A stretch of DNA of 64,000 bases, from assembly GCA_963556255.1 (NCBI GenBank), contig OY744611.1:67001-131000 (forward strand). Direction: 5' to 3'. Below are positions 51,531-63,290 of the stretch, piece by piece (positions within the stretch are counted from its first letter, which is position 1; every line of letters begins with the position of its first letter). Under the pieces are notes generated by a model. It worked only from the letters and a program-made list of their open reading frames with translations, did not search any database and had not been told where the DNA came from. Position numbers and translations under genes: made by a program. The DNA is from Allolobophora icterica (lineage: Eukaryota; Annelida; Clitellata; Crassiclitellata; Lumbricidae).

Positions 51531-52619
51531 AACTGTCAGACTCTTACCAATGCAGAAGAGCTGAAGTTTTGAGGATGGCGCTCTGATCGCTGCAGTGTAA
51601 GCAATGGCAAAATGTAGTGAAATTCTATCAACACACTGGCTTGTTCCAGTGACCTTAAAACTAACTGATCCATGAACCAGGAGGCTTTAACTTCATCAAA
51701 AGCTTAGTCATTAGGCCTACTAAACTAAAGTTTTCGGAGACAAACAGGAATCTTCATTCCTATTTAATCGCCTTCTGTAGCCATCCAACACTTCGACAGA
51801 ATTGCTTAGCAAAACGCTTCAATCGAGATAAGAGAAGACTAGCCATCCTAAATGCAACAAGTCTTTCAACTACGCTTTCATCTTGATCTTACCCTTAGGA
51901 TATTCCCTCTGGGCTGAAAGTAAGAAAAACCACAGTAATAATATTAAAAATATCAATAATACTAAATAATTAAAAATAAGGATGAAAAATGATTTTAAGC
52001 AATTAAATGTAAGGATGAAAAGTTATCAGTTATAAAAATTTTGTAACAATTATTATGCCCTATTACAGGGGATTTTTAAAGATATTTTCACTGGGGAGGT
52101 ATTTTGAAAAAGGGCATTTTTCGCGCGTAATTTTAGGTCAAAAAGCACTGAATCAGAGAAACCTTTCTGAGCTGTGGGCCACAGGAATAATTACTAATAA
52201 TTTATTTATTATAATATTTTATATTATTTAATTTATTATTTATGTCATAATTTAATTTAATATTAATTTAATATTTATTATTATTATATAATTGTCTAAT
52301 AAGCAAGAAACATTTAGTAAAGTCATTTTCTGTTTTAACAAGTACCTTTCCCTGGATACGGTCCATTCTTCATTAGTTTAAGCTTCCTAAGAGCGCCATC
52401 TCTGCATGTCAGTATGTCACAAAGGACAAGATCATCTCGCTGAAATTGTTTCTGTAAAGCCCTGCCCTATTAATTATTATTAGATGATATTACATATACG
52501 ACATAATTTATAGAACTATTATATCCGGTGTTTTTTTCTAGAAAAAAAGGTTCCGGAACGAAACAATAGGTTCCGTAACGGAAAAATTATAGGGAGGGGG
52601 GCTAAAATCACTCAATAGT
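51531..52619. other. Unassigned interval
   Basis: AT-rich. 52520-52605 has AGGTTCCGGAACGAAACAAT / AGGTTCCGTAACGG repeats that look like a short DNA element. No gene. Confidence 0.35.
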
Positions 52620-52844
52620 CTATGTGTGGATGTCCGGGTCAAATTCATCAACGAACTGTTGTGCATGCACTACGACATTATGCTGATAAACTCCGTTATT
52701 GATTTTCCCAACGTTACCATATCCGGCCCACGCATCAGTTACAATGACACTTTCTGGTGCCATGCTCAGTGGTGTGCGCAGTATGAAAATAGCATTGAAA
52801 AGCAGCAATTTTAATTTGGGACCGCCGTTCGGAGGATTACCCAA
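52620..52844 (-). pseudogene. ISXO2/Merlin-like transposase fragment
   Basis: Encodes MAPESVIVTDAWAGYGNVGK, INNGVYQHNVVVHAQQFVDE and FDPDIHT. The TD-x-W-x-G-Y, H-x-x-V-x-H...FVD and final H-T-Q region correspond to the middle of the ISXO2-like DDE domain of Merlin elements (compare ISDQ...NHSLNFVDPNTGAHTQ at 35050-35160). Only about 75 codons remain, flanked by tandem repeats. Confidence 0.6.
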
Positions 52845-53036
52845 TTTTTGAGGTCATATCTAAATGATATACAATTTTTGAAGTCATATCTAAATGATAA
52901 TCAATTTTTTAGGTCATATCTAAATGATAATCAATTTTTGAGGTCGTATCTAAATGATATGCAATTTTGAGGTCATGTCTAAGTGATATACAATTTTTTT
53001 AGGTCATTTATAAATTATATGCAATTTTTGAGGCCA
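52838..53036. repeat. About 30-bp tandem repeat
   Basis: Six to seven units of CAATTTTTGAGGTCATATCT plus AAATGATAT. Confidence 0.9.
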
Positions 53037-53076
53037 CGAATTGTATTGGGGATAACTATATTTATTTCTTTTGCAG

Positions 53077-55371
53077 CAGTATTGCAACACGAAGACAATG
53101 CTAAACGTGCAAAACTCGCCTCATTAAGCGACACAATGGTAAGCTACATAGCATAAAATGAAAGTCACAAGTTTTATCTGGATCTAAACTTTGTAGTTGC
53201 TTGAAAAGTGTGGTTTATAGGCCGACATTTTCCATGCTTTTCTTTGGTAAAATAGCCTTGTTAACACTTAGAACTACTTACAGTTGACTAGAAGACTTCA
53301 AATTTTGTCTATGAGTCATGTGCATCATATCCGTCGTTGGTTTAAGCAGAAGATGAAATTTCATTCTACAAACATCGTGTCGATCTTGTAACTCTACAGA
53401 CTCCTCGTTCTTTCCTTAAGCGTCAATTGATTACTGTCGTATAATTCTACGATCGCCATTTCCAACATGCGGAATGAAATGTCTTCAGCGTCTTTCTCGT
53501 TAAATATTACATCTTATGTCAACACAAGGACAGATTACAGGATCAAAATTGGTCTGAAAAAGCAAATTATGGGGAAAATCTTGATAACAACTAAAAGGTC
53601 GAAAGGAAAAAAGCAATTATTCTTATGCTGATTAATAACACCAAGTAAGATAAAATCGACAAAGATAGGTGCGACATTACACACTAGCCTTTCTTATAAA
53701 CTTCTGGAGACACCACTTAATTAGCGTACAGTTCGTTCTCATGTTTTCATTGAGCTTAACCTCGTAAAATAAGTATCTATTCAAAAGAATCCTCTCTTTG
53801 CATAGTTCGGCTGAAAGATATTTCAAAATTTTAATATATTTTGTGTTTATGATGAGTTCTAAAGATATGTGTTAGCAGACGTTATATCTTCTTCATTGAA
53901 CCTGTAGTTGCAAGATCTACCGATCGAGCTACTTGAGTCTATCCTAATTAAAGCCGTAGTAATGGAAGTGGAGGGTATGAAGATGGCTAAAAGTGCGTGG
54001 AAAGAAAAAGCTGATCTGGTGATAAGCAGACTTCGATCTGTCTGTTCGCAATGGAACAGCACACTAACGAGCAACTTCTTTCGAAATGAACTTCACAGAG
54101 CTCTAGATACAACTGGTTAGTTCATGACAATGAAGGAATTTGTTTATTGTGTGCATGTGAATAACTATACCTGAAATCGGAAATGCGGTCAATGTGTAAG
54201 TTATTCGTAATTCTTACTATGACGTGTTACCGACAATATTTCTCTTCACGAACTCTTTTACATGTAGTAGTTTTATCATTATGTGTCCAATTTACATTTA
54301 ATTCCGTATAGAAAACTGTTGTCGACAAGACATCCACTAGTTCTGTTCTCACGTTTCAGGATTATTAAGCTTTTAGTTTATTGTGCATTTTATGTTTTTG
54401 ACGTATAAATGCATGTGTGTATTTTGATAAACCGCTGTGTGTATTTTTTAGAACAATTTGTTTAACGCACGACATCATGTTCGCGCAATTTATATAATAT
54501 GGTAATATTTTTAGCTGAGCAGATGATTCGTTTGGAAATTTTGCATCAGTATCCGATCCAGTCTCGCATCTTCGAAGTCACTACACTGAAAGACGAACTG
54601 TTTATAATCTGCAGTCAAGATGATCAATACAGCATTAAAGTTCACAATCGTAACAATATGGCAGAGGTTAATGATATCCCTCTCCCAGGAATATATCCGG
54701 TGGATATAGTTGCTTGCAACGTGTCAAACTGCGTCTATGTACTTCGCCGAAATATGGAATGGGATTGCCCATCAATCTTACGCATTACGAAAGTTGAAGA
54801 AGATCAGTTTAACACATCACCATGGATCAGTGATCTAAATAATCTATATTCTACTATATCCGTTTCCGTCAATGGCAGCTTAACAATCCTTGCAGAGGAC
54901 GATGGACAGATTCCTGCGGCATTGAGCATATATAACACGCACGGTTCCTTGCAGCATAGGATAGCGTTGACCCAATTAAACCCAATATTTGGGTTGAGAT
55001 TTGGTGACAGAATAATGCATAAATCAAATGGAAACCATATATTGTTTGCTTATAACGACCAATCACAAGCTGTATTGACTGAGATCGATGCGAATGGGAG
55101 TATTGAACGGCAGTATTCTAAGCCGTCACTTCGTGGAGCGTGTGGTGTGTATTGTGCCGATATTTATGGTAGAATTGTGATAACTTATGCGCGCGATAGA
55201 ATCGAGCTGTTAGATTCTGAATTCAATCCCTTGGATTTCACTGGTCCGCATTTCAGCCGGGGACAGTTCGACATATCCCATAGATTGCACTACAATGGAG
55301 AGAGGAATGAGGTAGTGGGCATTAATTGTTTACGCAATGTTATAACCATCTTCCGTTTCACAGAAGAATAG
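53077..55371 (+). CDS. F-box / beta-propeller gene, gene F
   Basis: Three plus-strand exons. Exon 53077-53138 (acceptor TATTTCTTTTGCAG, donor ATG then GTAAGC) encodes VLQHEDNAKRAKLASLSDTM and ends in phase 0. Exon 53908-54115 is F-box-like. Exon 54515-55371 is a beta-propeller. All three joins keep frame. The first visible exon has a basic KRAKL patch and the start codon lies further upstream. F-box plus a beta-propeller substrate module is the classic layout of SCF substrate receptors (for example WD40 F-box proteins), so a role in ubiquitin-mediated turnover is likely; the target is unknown. This is the plus-strand relative of genes A, B and C. ATTAAA at 55410-55415 could be the polyadenylation signal. 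Confidence 0.68.
53908..54115 (+). CDS. Gene F F-box-like exon
   Basis: 208 nt, phase 0 to phase 1 (acceptor GAACCTGTAG, donor AACTG then GTTAGT). Peptide LQDLPIELLESILIKAVVME then SRLRSVCSQWNSTLTSNFFR. The L-P-I-E-L-L-x-x-I-L and R-S-V-C-x-x-W-x-x-x-x-x-x-x-F-F patterns are a good F-box match. Both exon borders coincide with those of the gene B exon 12218-12032. Confidence 0.72.
54515..55371 (+). CDS. Gene F beta-propeller terminal exon
   Basis: 857 nt, phase-1 acceptor (TAATATTTTTAG then CT GAG), 285 codons including stop. Blades recognisable: IFEVTTLKDELFIICSQDDQ, NCVYVLRRN, STISVSVNGSLTILAEDDGQ, IYNTHGSLQHRIALTQ, GVYCADIYGRIVITYARDR and a last blade HRLHYNGERNEVVGINCLRN followed by VITIFRF. 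The order strand-turn-strand with S-V-N-G matches gene A (SVSRDGQLLLVN). About six blades are visible. Confidence 0.7.
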
Positions 55372-56477
55372 AACCACTCTGAATTATATTAATGATAGGG
55401 ACAATTTCTATTAAATAGTTCCAGCATCTCGTGTAATATCCAAGCTTTTACTATATGTACTTAAAAACAGCTGTTGATAAACCTGTTCTCTTTGAGATGA
55501 ACGTGGAGAATTCGTTACATAATTCAAATATCTAAAATTATTTTGTTCCTTTTCGCTTCGTAGATTTTTTAAAAGAAATTCTGCACTTACATTTGCTCTT
55601 CAACATTAAAGAAAGAAAGGATGGTTTGTTATATCCGAACCCAGTGAGAATGGCGTTTACACTTACTCAAGCACCTTGGGTATTTACACAATAATCAGTA
55701 CTTTAAATAGGAACTGAGAAGTGGTGGCGCCAGACACTTTTTGTAACCAGGGCATTAACCGTACATTGTCTTATGCTATCAGTATTCAGTGCAGAGGGTG
55801 ATTTATGGAGAGTTCGGTTGCGCGAGCTTAAATGGTGACCATATAAGATCGCGCTACCGCGCTTGCCATAAATCACCCTAGCACTATTATATTTGTCTAT
55901 AGTTAGGGTCAGATGGGCGAAGCCCCCCGGAAAAGCTGAACTATTTTGACGTCATTCTGTAAAGTAAATTTTAAACTTTCGGTGAATTAAGTGAATTTAT
56001 ATCTCAGGATATAACAAATATGCCCGAACATATTCTGGACAGGGGAAAAATTCTGACAGGGCATCGACCAGGGCAAAGGCTTTTTTACCAGGGCATTTGC
56101 CCTGGCGTAGCGCCGCCCCTGGAACTGAATCCTTTATGGTCATTCAACTTTTTCAACTTGCTTACCTACTGTAGTCTGAATTCTCCTTTCTCGACCTGTT
56201 GATTTTCAGTCTGGTTTCAGTTACAGCGACCATCGACTTATGATTTAATGAAGGTGTTATAGATTTGTTGGACAAGCTTGAATTTTGTCTTCAAGTTTAA
56301 TGTTTAGAAAACAGTCACTTTTGTAATTACGATATGCTTCAACGACCTTTGAGACAATTCTGGCATATCTTAATTGGAACACTGTTAATAAAACGGATAC
56401 AAAAGGAGTTAAAAATTAATGATATAACTTCAAATATGCCTACGCGTTTTCATGGATCTACAGGTAGGGCCTACTGT
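55372..56477. other. 3' flank of gene F with MITE-like pieces
   Basis: 55795-55879 is a hairpin with 14-bp arms AGGGTGATTTATGG. A stray minisatellite unit (GTACATTGTCTTATGCTATC) lies at 55770-55790. 55735-56122 begins TGGTGGCGCCAGACAC and ends GCGCCGCCCCTGG with repeated CCAGGGCA words, perhaps a DNA element with decayed TIRs. Confidence 0.45.
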
Positions 56478-58047
56478 GGGCAGGAGCCAGTACATTGTCT
56501 TACGTTATCACTAGGCAGGAGCCTGTACATTGTCTTAGGTTATCACGAGGCAGGAGCCTGTATATTGTCTTAAGTTATCACGAGGCAGGAGCCCATACAT
56601 TGTCTTAGGCTATCAGAGGCAGGAGCCTGTATGTTAATTTTACGTTATGACGAGGCAGGAGCCTGTACATTGTCTTACGTTATCACTAGGCAGGAGCCTG
56701 TACATTGTCTTAGGTTATCACGAGGCAGGAGCCTGTATATTGTCTTAAGTTATCACGAGGCAGGAGCCCATACATTGTCTTAGGCTATCAGAGGCAGGAG
56801 CCTGTATGTTAATTTTACGTTATGACGAGGCAGGAGCCTGTACATTGTCTTACGTTATCACTAGGCAGGAGCCTGTACATTGTCTTAGGTTATCACGAGG
56901 CAGGAGCCTGTATATTGTCTTAAGTTATCACGAGGCAGGAGCCCATACATTGTCTTAGGCTATCAGAGGCAGGAGCCTGTATGTTAATTTTACGTTATGA
57001 CGAGGCAGGAGCCTGTACATTGTCTTAGACTATCAGGGGCAGGAACTTGTATGTTAATTTTACGTTATGACGAGGCAGGAGCCTGTACATTGTCTTACGT
57101 TATCACTTGGCAGGAGCCTGTACATTGGTTTAAAAGTTATCACTAGGCAGGAGCCTGTACATTGTCTTAGGTTATCACGAGGCAGGAGCCTTATATTGTC
57201 TTAAGTTATCACGAGGCAGGAGCCCATACATTGTCTTAGGCTATCAGAGGCAGGAGCCTGTACGTTAATTTTACGTCATGACGAGGCAGGAGCCTGTACA
57301 TTGTCTTACGTTATCACTAGGCAGGAGCCTGTACATTGTCTTACGTTATCACGAGGCAGGAGCCTTATATTGTCTTAAGTTATCACGAGGCAGGAGCCCA
57401 TACATTGTATTAGGCCTTCAGAGGCAGGAGCCTGTACGTTAATTTTACGTCATGACGAGGCAGGAGCCTGTACATTGTCTTACGTTATCACTAGGCAGGA
57501 GCCTGTACATTGTCTTAGGTTATCACGAGGCAGGAGCCTGTATATTGTCTTAAGTTATCACGAGGCAGGAGCCCATACATTGTCTTAGGCTATCAGAGGC
57601 AGGAGCCTGTATGTTAATTTTACGTTATGACGAGGCAGGAGCCTGTACATTGTCTTAGACTATCAGGGCAGGAACCTGTATGTTAATTTTACGTTATGAC
57701 GAGGCAGGAGCCTGTACATTGTCTTACGTTATCACTTGGCAGGAGCCTGTACATTGGTTTAAAAGTTATCACTAGGCAGGAGCCTGTACATTGTCTTACG
57801 TTATCACGAGGCAGGAGCCTTATATTGTCTTAAGTTATCACGAGGCAGGAGCCCATACATTGTCTTAGGCTATCAGAGGCAGGAGCCTGTACGTTAATTT
57901 TACGTCATGACGAGGCAGGAGCCTGTACATTGTCTTACGTTATCACTAGGCAGGAGCCTGTACATTGTCTTAAGTTATCACGAGGCAGGAGCCTTATAAT
58001 TATTGTCTTAAGTCATTAAATTTTTATCAATAGACAGGAGCGACATA
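56478..58047. repeat. 35-bp minisatellite with a 175-bp higher-order unit
   Basis: About 44 units. Five variant monomers (34-36 bp) repeat in fixed order: ...TTACGTTATCACTAGG, ...TTAGGTTATCACGAGG, ...TTAAGTTATCACGAGG, ...TTAGGCTATCAGAGG, ...AATTTTACGTTATGACGAGG. TACATTGTCTTACG/TTAG starts recur at 56491, 56666, 56841 and 57016, exactly 175 bp apart. The right end is copied at 1-263. Confidence 0.95.
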
Positions 58048-58375
58048 CCGGTTGGGTTTCCACGTGAGTGGATTAGCGGCTTAGTTGTGGAGTTGTGTGA
58101 TTTCCTTTGTGTCTCTGTTTACTGTTTTGTGAAAGTAGTAATTTTTGCATTTTCTGGTGCGCGACCTCTCAAATTATTTATTTGAACAACTATTAGGCCG
58201 TACTTGTTATCGAGCCACATATATTGAGTCTTAGAGGGATTCGAGCGAAGGCGGTTGGAAGACATCCAGTGCAGTAAGAGTCAGTGGAATAGCACATAAG
58301 GCGGACTGCAGCAGCGGCATCAGAGGGAAAGCAGTTTGTGTAAGCCTGTACGTCGTGAGCACATAACTAGTTTAT

Positions 58376-58594
58376 TCCGGATATTTCTATAGCGCCTCTC
58401 GAAGTCAACTACTACTCAGAGGCGCTCCCGACTACAGCACTTGATACTGTGCCGGAATTTTCACGCCGAAGCGCCACGAGCAATTGCGAGTGAAGGACTT
58501 GCCCAAGGTCCGTACGCAACGGCTAGAGTGGGATTCGAACCTGCAACCCTCCGGTCACAAGGCGCCGAACTTACCACTGAGCCACCACGCCCCA
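58376..58594 (-). mobile_element. tRNA-derived SINE, duplicate
   Basis: Identical copy of 592-810. Confidence 0.8.
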
Positions 58595-58598
58595 CGAA

Positions 58599-58924
58599 CA
58601 GATCACATTGTTGGACAAAGAGCAGGTGGCAAGAAGACGACTGAGATCAGAGGTAAAGATACTATAGAGAATGGGGCCCAAGGCTGATCCCTGAGGAAGG
58701 CCAGAACGGACTGGGGTCCAGAGGGATCTATGTAACAGTAAACAACCGATGAAGAAAGGTAGGAGGTCAGCCACTCAAAGGGATTTTCAGATAGACCGAA
58801 GGATTTAGACAAGCGATTGAGGAGGATGGCATGGCCGACCGAGTCAAAGGCAGTGCTGACATCGGAGTGCAAGAAGGGAGACTTGGGAGCGATCAATCGC
58901 GCCATAGAAATCCGAGAGAAGGCA
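58599..58924 (-). mobile_element. LINE RT fragment, duplicate
   Basis: Identical copy of 815-1140 including its frameshift. Confidence 0.8.
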
Positions 58925-59826
58925 ATATACACTACATGTATACACAAACCTAGGCGTTCAAGTAAGACTGGAAGCTGAATAAGTACGATGGCGCACCAAA
59001 ATCAAGATCTGACCTGACCTGAATAAGTGCTGCTATATGTGTAAGAGCAAGAAATCAGCTATTTAATGTCATTCAAGTGTTCTCTACTATAGTCTGAAAT
59101 AAACGGTTAATGTGATCTGTTGACATTTGACCTTCTGACTTGGCTTCTCAGACGGATCATGATTCCTGAACGTATCAGATTATGTTACTTCCCTGGACAA
59201 GCTCCATGGAGGATCTGGCATGGCTAAGACCTCTGCCAACACTCATCTGACATTTGTCTTTACCTGTTCTATGCTTCTCTCTTAAGCAGCATGTGCCCAG
59301 ACACGCAAAGACACCCGTCGGCAGACTGTCTTGATTACTCACGACACCGGCCAAGCTGAAAAGATGGAGAAGATGGAAATCTGCTTCTGTTTGCGTTGTG
59401 CTGTTCCCAACTTCGACACTCGCGGTATCCTTAGCTGCTCCTGTTCGCCTTCCTGCATTATTACTTCCTGCTGACACCACACGCGCCCTGCAAGTATCTG
59501 CGCGACTGCTCCATGAGTCTTCATTATTGCACAAACGTTGAATTTTCAAACTTTCTGTTATAGCGCAAAGGTGGTTTGAGAAAACCCTCTGACTCGTCTC
59601 AACGTAGGTTCGGTGGTTTACGCATTTGTTTTCGAATCCAGTCGACGTCACAACAGTCCACCATATGTGCTGTAACGTCACACAATGGATGTAGTATTTT
59701 TCAGTTTAACGACACTGTATGATAACAAAGATCATTAGCGTCGCCATCCTCCATTATTTATGTTTGGAACTGGCACTGCCAGATGTCTTAGACTTCGCAT
59801 TTAATAATATTTTAATTGATGCATAT

Positions 59827-60245
59827 GCAAGTATTAGGGCTGTACCGAACATTCGCTTCGTATTCGCTTCGGGGCCGAATAGTGGGCCAAATGGCTATTC
59901 GGTATTCGGCCGATAGTAGTGGTCGGACCGAATACGAATAGTGGTCACGCGACATCTGTTACTGCACATGCGGCTGCTTTAGCGAGTGGACTGAAGTAAC
60001 TATCTCATTAACATAATATATGCTGTGGTTGCAGCCAAGCATTGCTTACTGCCTGGACCGAGGTATCGCAGTGTCAGTAGTCTATTCTTTGTGTACAGTG
60101 AGTGAACGTTAACGTATTTTTGAATGTTGTCGGTAGACCTATTTTGTACACTATTCGTATTCGTATTTGGCCGAATAGTTGGTCCAATTATTCGTATTCG
60201 GCCGAATAGTGATATTCACCTATTCGGTACAGCCCTAGTAAGTAT
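59827..60245. mobile_element. hAT-type MITE, duplicate
   Basis: Copy of 2043-2461; element 59835-60237. The same imperfect TSD shows it was present before the duplication. Confidence 0.75.
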
Positions 60246-60279
60246 GTATGTTGCTATATATATACGACCACTTGAGAAA

Positions 60280-60474
60280 GATTGGGGCCCGTAGAGTAAT
60301 GGATAACACACCGGCGTGAAGAGCAGTAGGCACCAAGATCGATTCCCGTAGACCCGGAAGGTTTATGCAGCCTTCCACGCGCTAGGTGGCAGCGGTGGCT
60401 AAATGAATAGTAGGCCGTGATGGCGCCCTGTGGCTGCCGTATAAAAACAGTTGTATTCGACTCCCGTAAAATTG
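60280..60474 (+). mobile_element. tRNA-Arg-like SINE, duplicate
   Basis: Copy of 2496-2690. Confidence 0.45.
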
Positions 60475-60487
60475 TTATCATGTGCTT

Positions 60488-60511
60488 CTACTGTATACAT
60501 GTATACAGTAG
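60488..60511. repeat. 24-bp palindrome, duplicate
   Basis: Copy of 2704-2727, unchanged. Confidence 0.8.
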
Positions 60512-60971
60512 CTGCCGTTTCTACCATAATGTATGTTCACAATACAGCGCAGTGGGGTTAGCAGGCGCTTAAATAAAGAAATTTTTTATATTATTATTAT
60601 TATTTTTTTTATTTTTTTGTCCCGAGGTATCAATGGTCCCTCAGGAATAGAAAGAAATTATGTTGGGAGCAGGGGACAATGTCTGGAAAATCAAACCTCG
60701 TCGTTCGGAGGCTCTGGGAATATAAAACATTGAAGTTATAAGAAGATAATAATTTTTCAGAAAAGGAGTGTATTGCACCAATCATCATGGAAAGCTTAGC
60801 ACAAGGTGTCAGATGTTATATAGGTGACCTTAGCGGTCGCTTAAGGTAGGATAAACATTTGCATAACACGACAAATATTTGTGAGACAACCGAACCACTT
60901 AGGCCCTACTGAAATTCTTAACCTGCCGCTTTTTACTCGAGATTCGAATGCGGCGGCGATTGCCTGGTTCA

Positions 60972-62213
60972 TCTGGGACCAGGGCTGTAGTCGATATACC
61001 CGTGATCGATCGAGTCAGTCGATCAAGTCGATCGAAACTCGGCCAAGTCGAGTCGGTCGAAAAAGCGTCGACTCGATCGACTTGCAAGTCGAGTCGATCA
61101 TATATTTTGACAAGTCGAGTCGATCGTTGTTTCCTCGACTCGACTCGACTATGAAATATTTTCTAACTATTTTTGCTGCTACTTCACAAAACGACTCACA
61201 TGATGTGATGACGTAATGCTTTGTAAACGCACAACTACCGTATTAACCTGATTTGAAATTCAGTGCAAACTATGAGCCCTTGGTGATTTCGTATAGTGGA
61301 AGCTGCAGATACGTTTTTTCACAGTTTTACGGTGAAATTGGAAAGATTAAGATGCGTTAAAATGCGTTAGTTTCAGGAAATTTCAGCTTTGCAGTCAGCA
61401 TGATGTAAAAATAGTTGTTATTTTACATCATGGTAGTCAGTAACGACAATCTCAAAACTTTCGAATGTCTGTATGTTAGGACGGGACTGAATGCTTCGAC
61501 TTTGGCCAAGAGTAGTGGCTCGGAAAGTGTTTAATAGTTGCGTGAGCTAACCTCAGGCAAAGTACAGACCTAAGATGGATAGAATTACACATAATATCCG
61601 ATATAACCAATAAGAATATTTTGTCATTTTTTACAATCAATGGAAAAGTTTATTATACTAGGCCTACATATTCATGAAATGAAACGCGTCTATAGCACAA
61701 TAAGTCAATTACTACTTTAGCAAGCATCAAATACAAAGCGCCAGCCAAAAGTTGTGTGAGCATGCTTGTGCCTCGGCGCTACAGAGCCAAAACTTGTGCG
61801 ACAATTAGCACCTTTGGCGCCATGGCTCCCGGGCCCCTGGCCAAGAGATACAGCCCAAGTGGACAAAGTCGATCAAGTCGATCGTTTATTCGCCAAGTCG
61901 ATCGAGTCGACGAGAGGTCGACTAGTCGACAAAGTCGATCGAGTCGATCGTCGGCCGAGCCAAGTCGATCGTAGCAGCTCGACTCGATCGATCACGGGGT
62001 ATAGTAGTCGAGGGTATACGCGGGTATACAGCGTATACTCACCTCTAGAGACCGTATACTCACCTCACAAAATATTTTTATTTATTTATATTAAAATACT
62101 GTAGCTTATACTCACAAAATACTGTAGCGTATACTCACCTCTAATTTGTTTCGGAAAACTAAACGGTAGCGTATACTCACCTCTAATTTTACCACTACAG
62201 CCCTGTCTGGGAC
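60972..62213. mobile_element. Non-autonomous hAT element, duplicate
   Basis: Copy of 3188-4429; element 60980-62205 with TSD TCTGGGAC on both sides. Confidence 0.88.
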
Positions 62214-62309
62214 ATGATGTCTTACACTTCCAATTCATTTAAAACCATTATAATAGTTATTGCAATGGACGCCTATAATAGGCTTCGGTTACTTATATTT
62301 CAGAAAATA

Positions 62310-62358
62310 TGTGTGTGTGTGTGTGTGTGGGTGTGTGTAGGTGTGTGTGCGTGTGTGT
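62310..62358. repeat. (GT)n microsatellite, duplicate
   Basis: Same length and interruptions as 4526-4574. Identity of such a fast-mutating tract is notable. Confidence 0.95.
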
Positions 62359-62653
62359 TCTTTATTACAGCTTATATTATGTACAGTAATGAAGAACATG
62401 TTAATGCGTATACTTGTCTGAGTCAGAGGTCATCCGTGGCGAAACCTAGACAATCTACGAGAAAAGTAAACCTCCTGGAGGAAAATTACAATCTAATATA
62501 TAAGAAATGTATTTGTTTATTTACTTATGTATCCTTCATTCAGTCTTTTATTCATTCAACTCATAACTTGCGTAAAATCAGTGAATTGTCATCGGAAGCT
62601 CGATATGAATATATAAGATTGATTTTTCCAGGGAGTTATACAGAGTCCTCTCA

Positions 62654-63039
62654 GCAGACACGAACCAACAATCGCTGCAGCTCCAGCGCTCTACAGAATA
62701 GACCATCGTGTTCCACAATTATGGACCACCCTACAAAATGGTTGTCTATTGCGCGTGATCCAAAAGCCAGTAGACTTTTCAGGAAGAATATTTAACGGCA
62801 GAGAGTTCCAGAGAATGGTCATCTCCGGAAGAAGCCAACGACAGTAGAGATGAGACAATCTCAGGATACAGAAATTTGCTCCCACTAATTCTCGTAAGTT
62901 CTCGCTCAGATGTATAGGACCAATCGTGTGGAATTGATTACCTCATCATCTTTCGTCAATCTGTGTCGTGATATCCCGTAGTTCTGACTCGCTTCTAGTG
63001 AAGTAGCAAATGTCGTCAGCAAATAGGAGTATAGAATAA
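62654..63039 (-). mobile_element. Decayed LINE fragments, duplicate
   Basis: Copy of 4870-5255. Confidence 0.6.
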
Positions 63040-63290
63040 TAACATCATTTAATCAGTGTCGCTTGAAGTAATTAGATTATGTAATTAGTTTTGACAAGTT
63101 CTAATTAAATTTAATAACACTCATCAAAGTCTAAAAGATGTCTGATTTCTTAGTTTACGCTTCACTCTACGCTGTGTAATATACATAGTCCCATCCATCG
63201 AGCAAGACGGGTCTCAAGCAACGCGACATACATAGTAGATTAATCTGATCAATCGAAACAGAAAATTTTTGTCAGTTAGTTGTGAGTGTT

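Noticed and set aside
56478..58047. CRISPR-like array
   Set aside because: Units are contiguous 34-36-bp variants of one monomer without unique spacers; it is a eukaryotic minisatellite.
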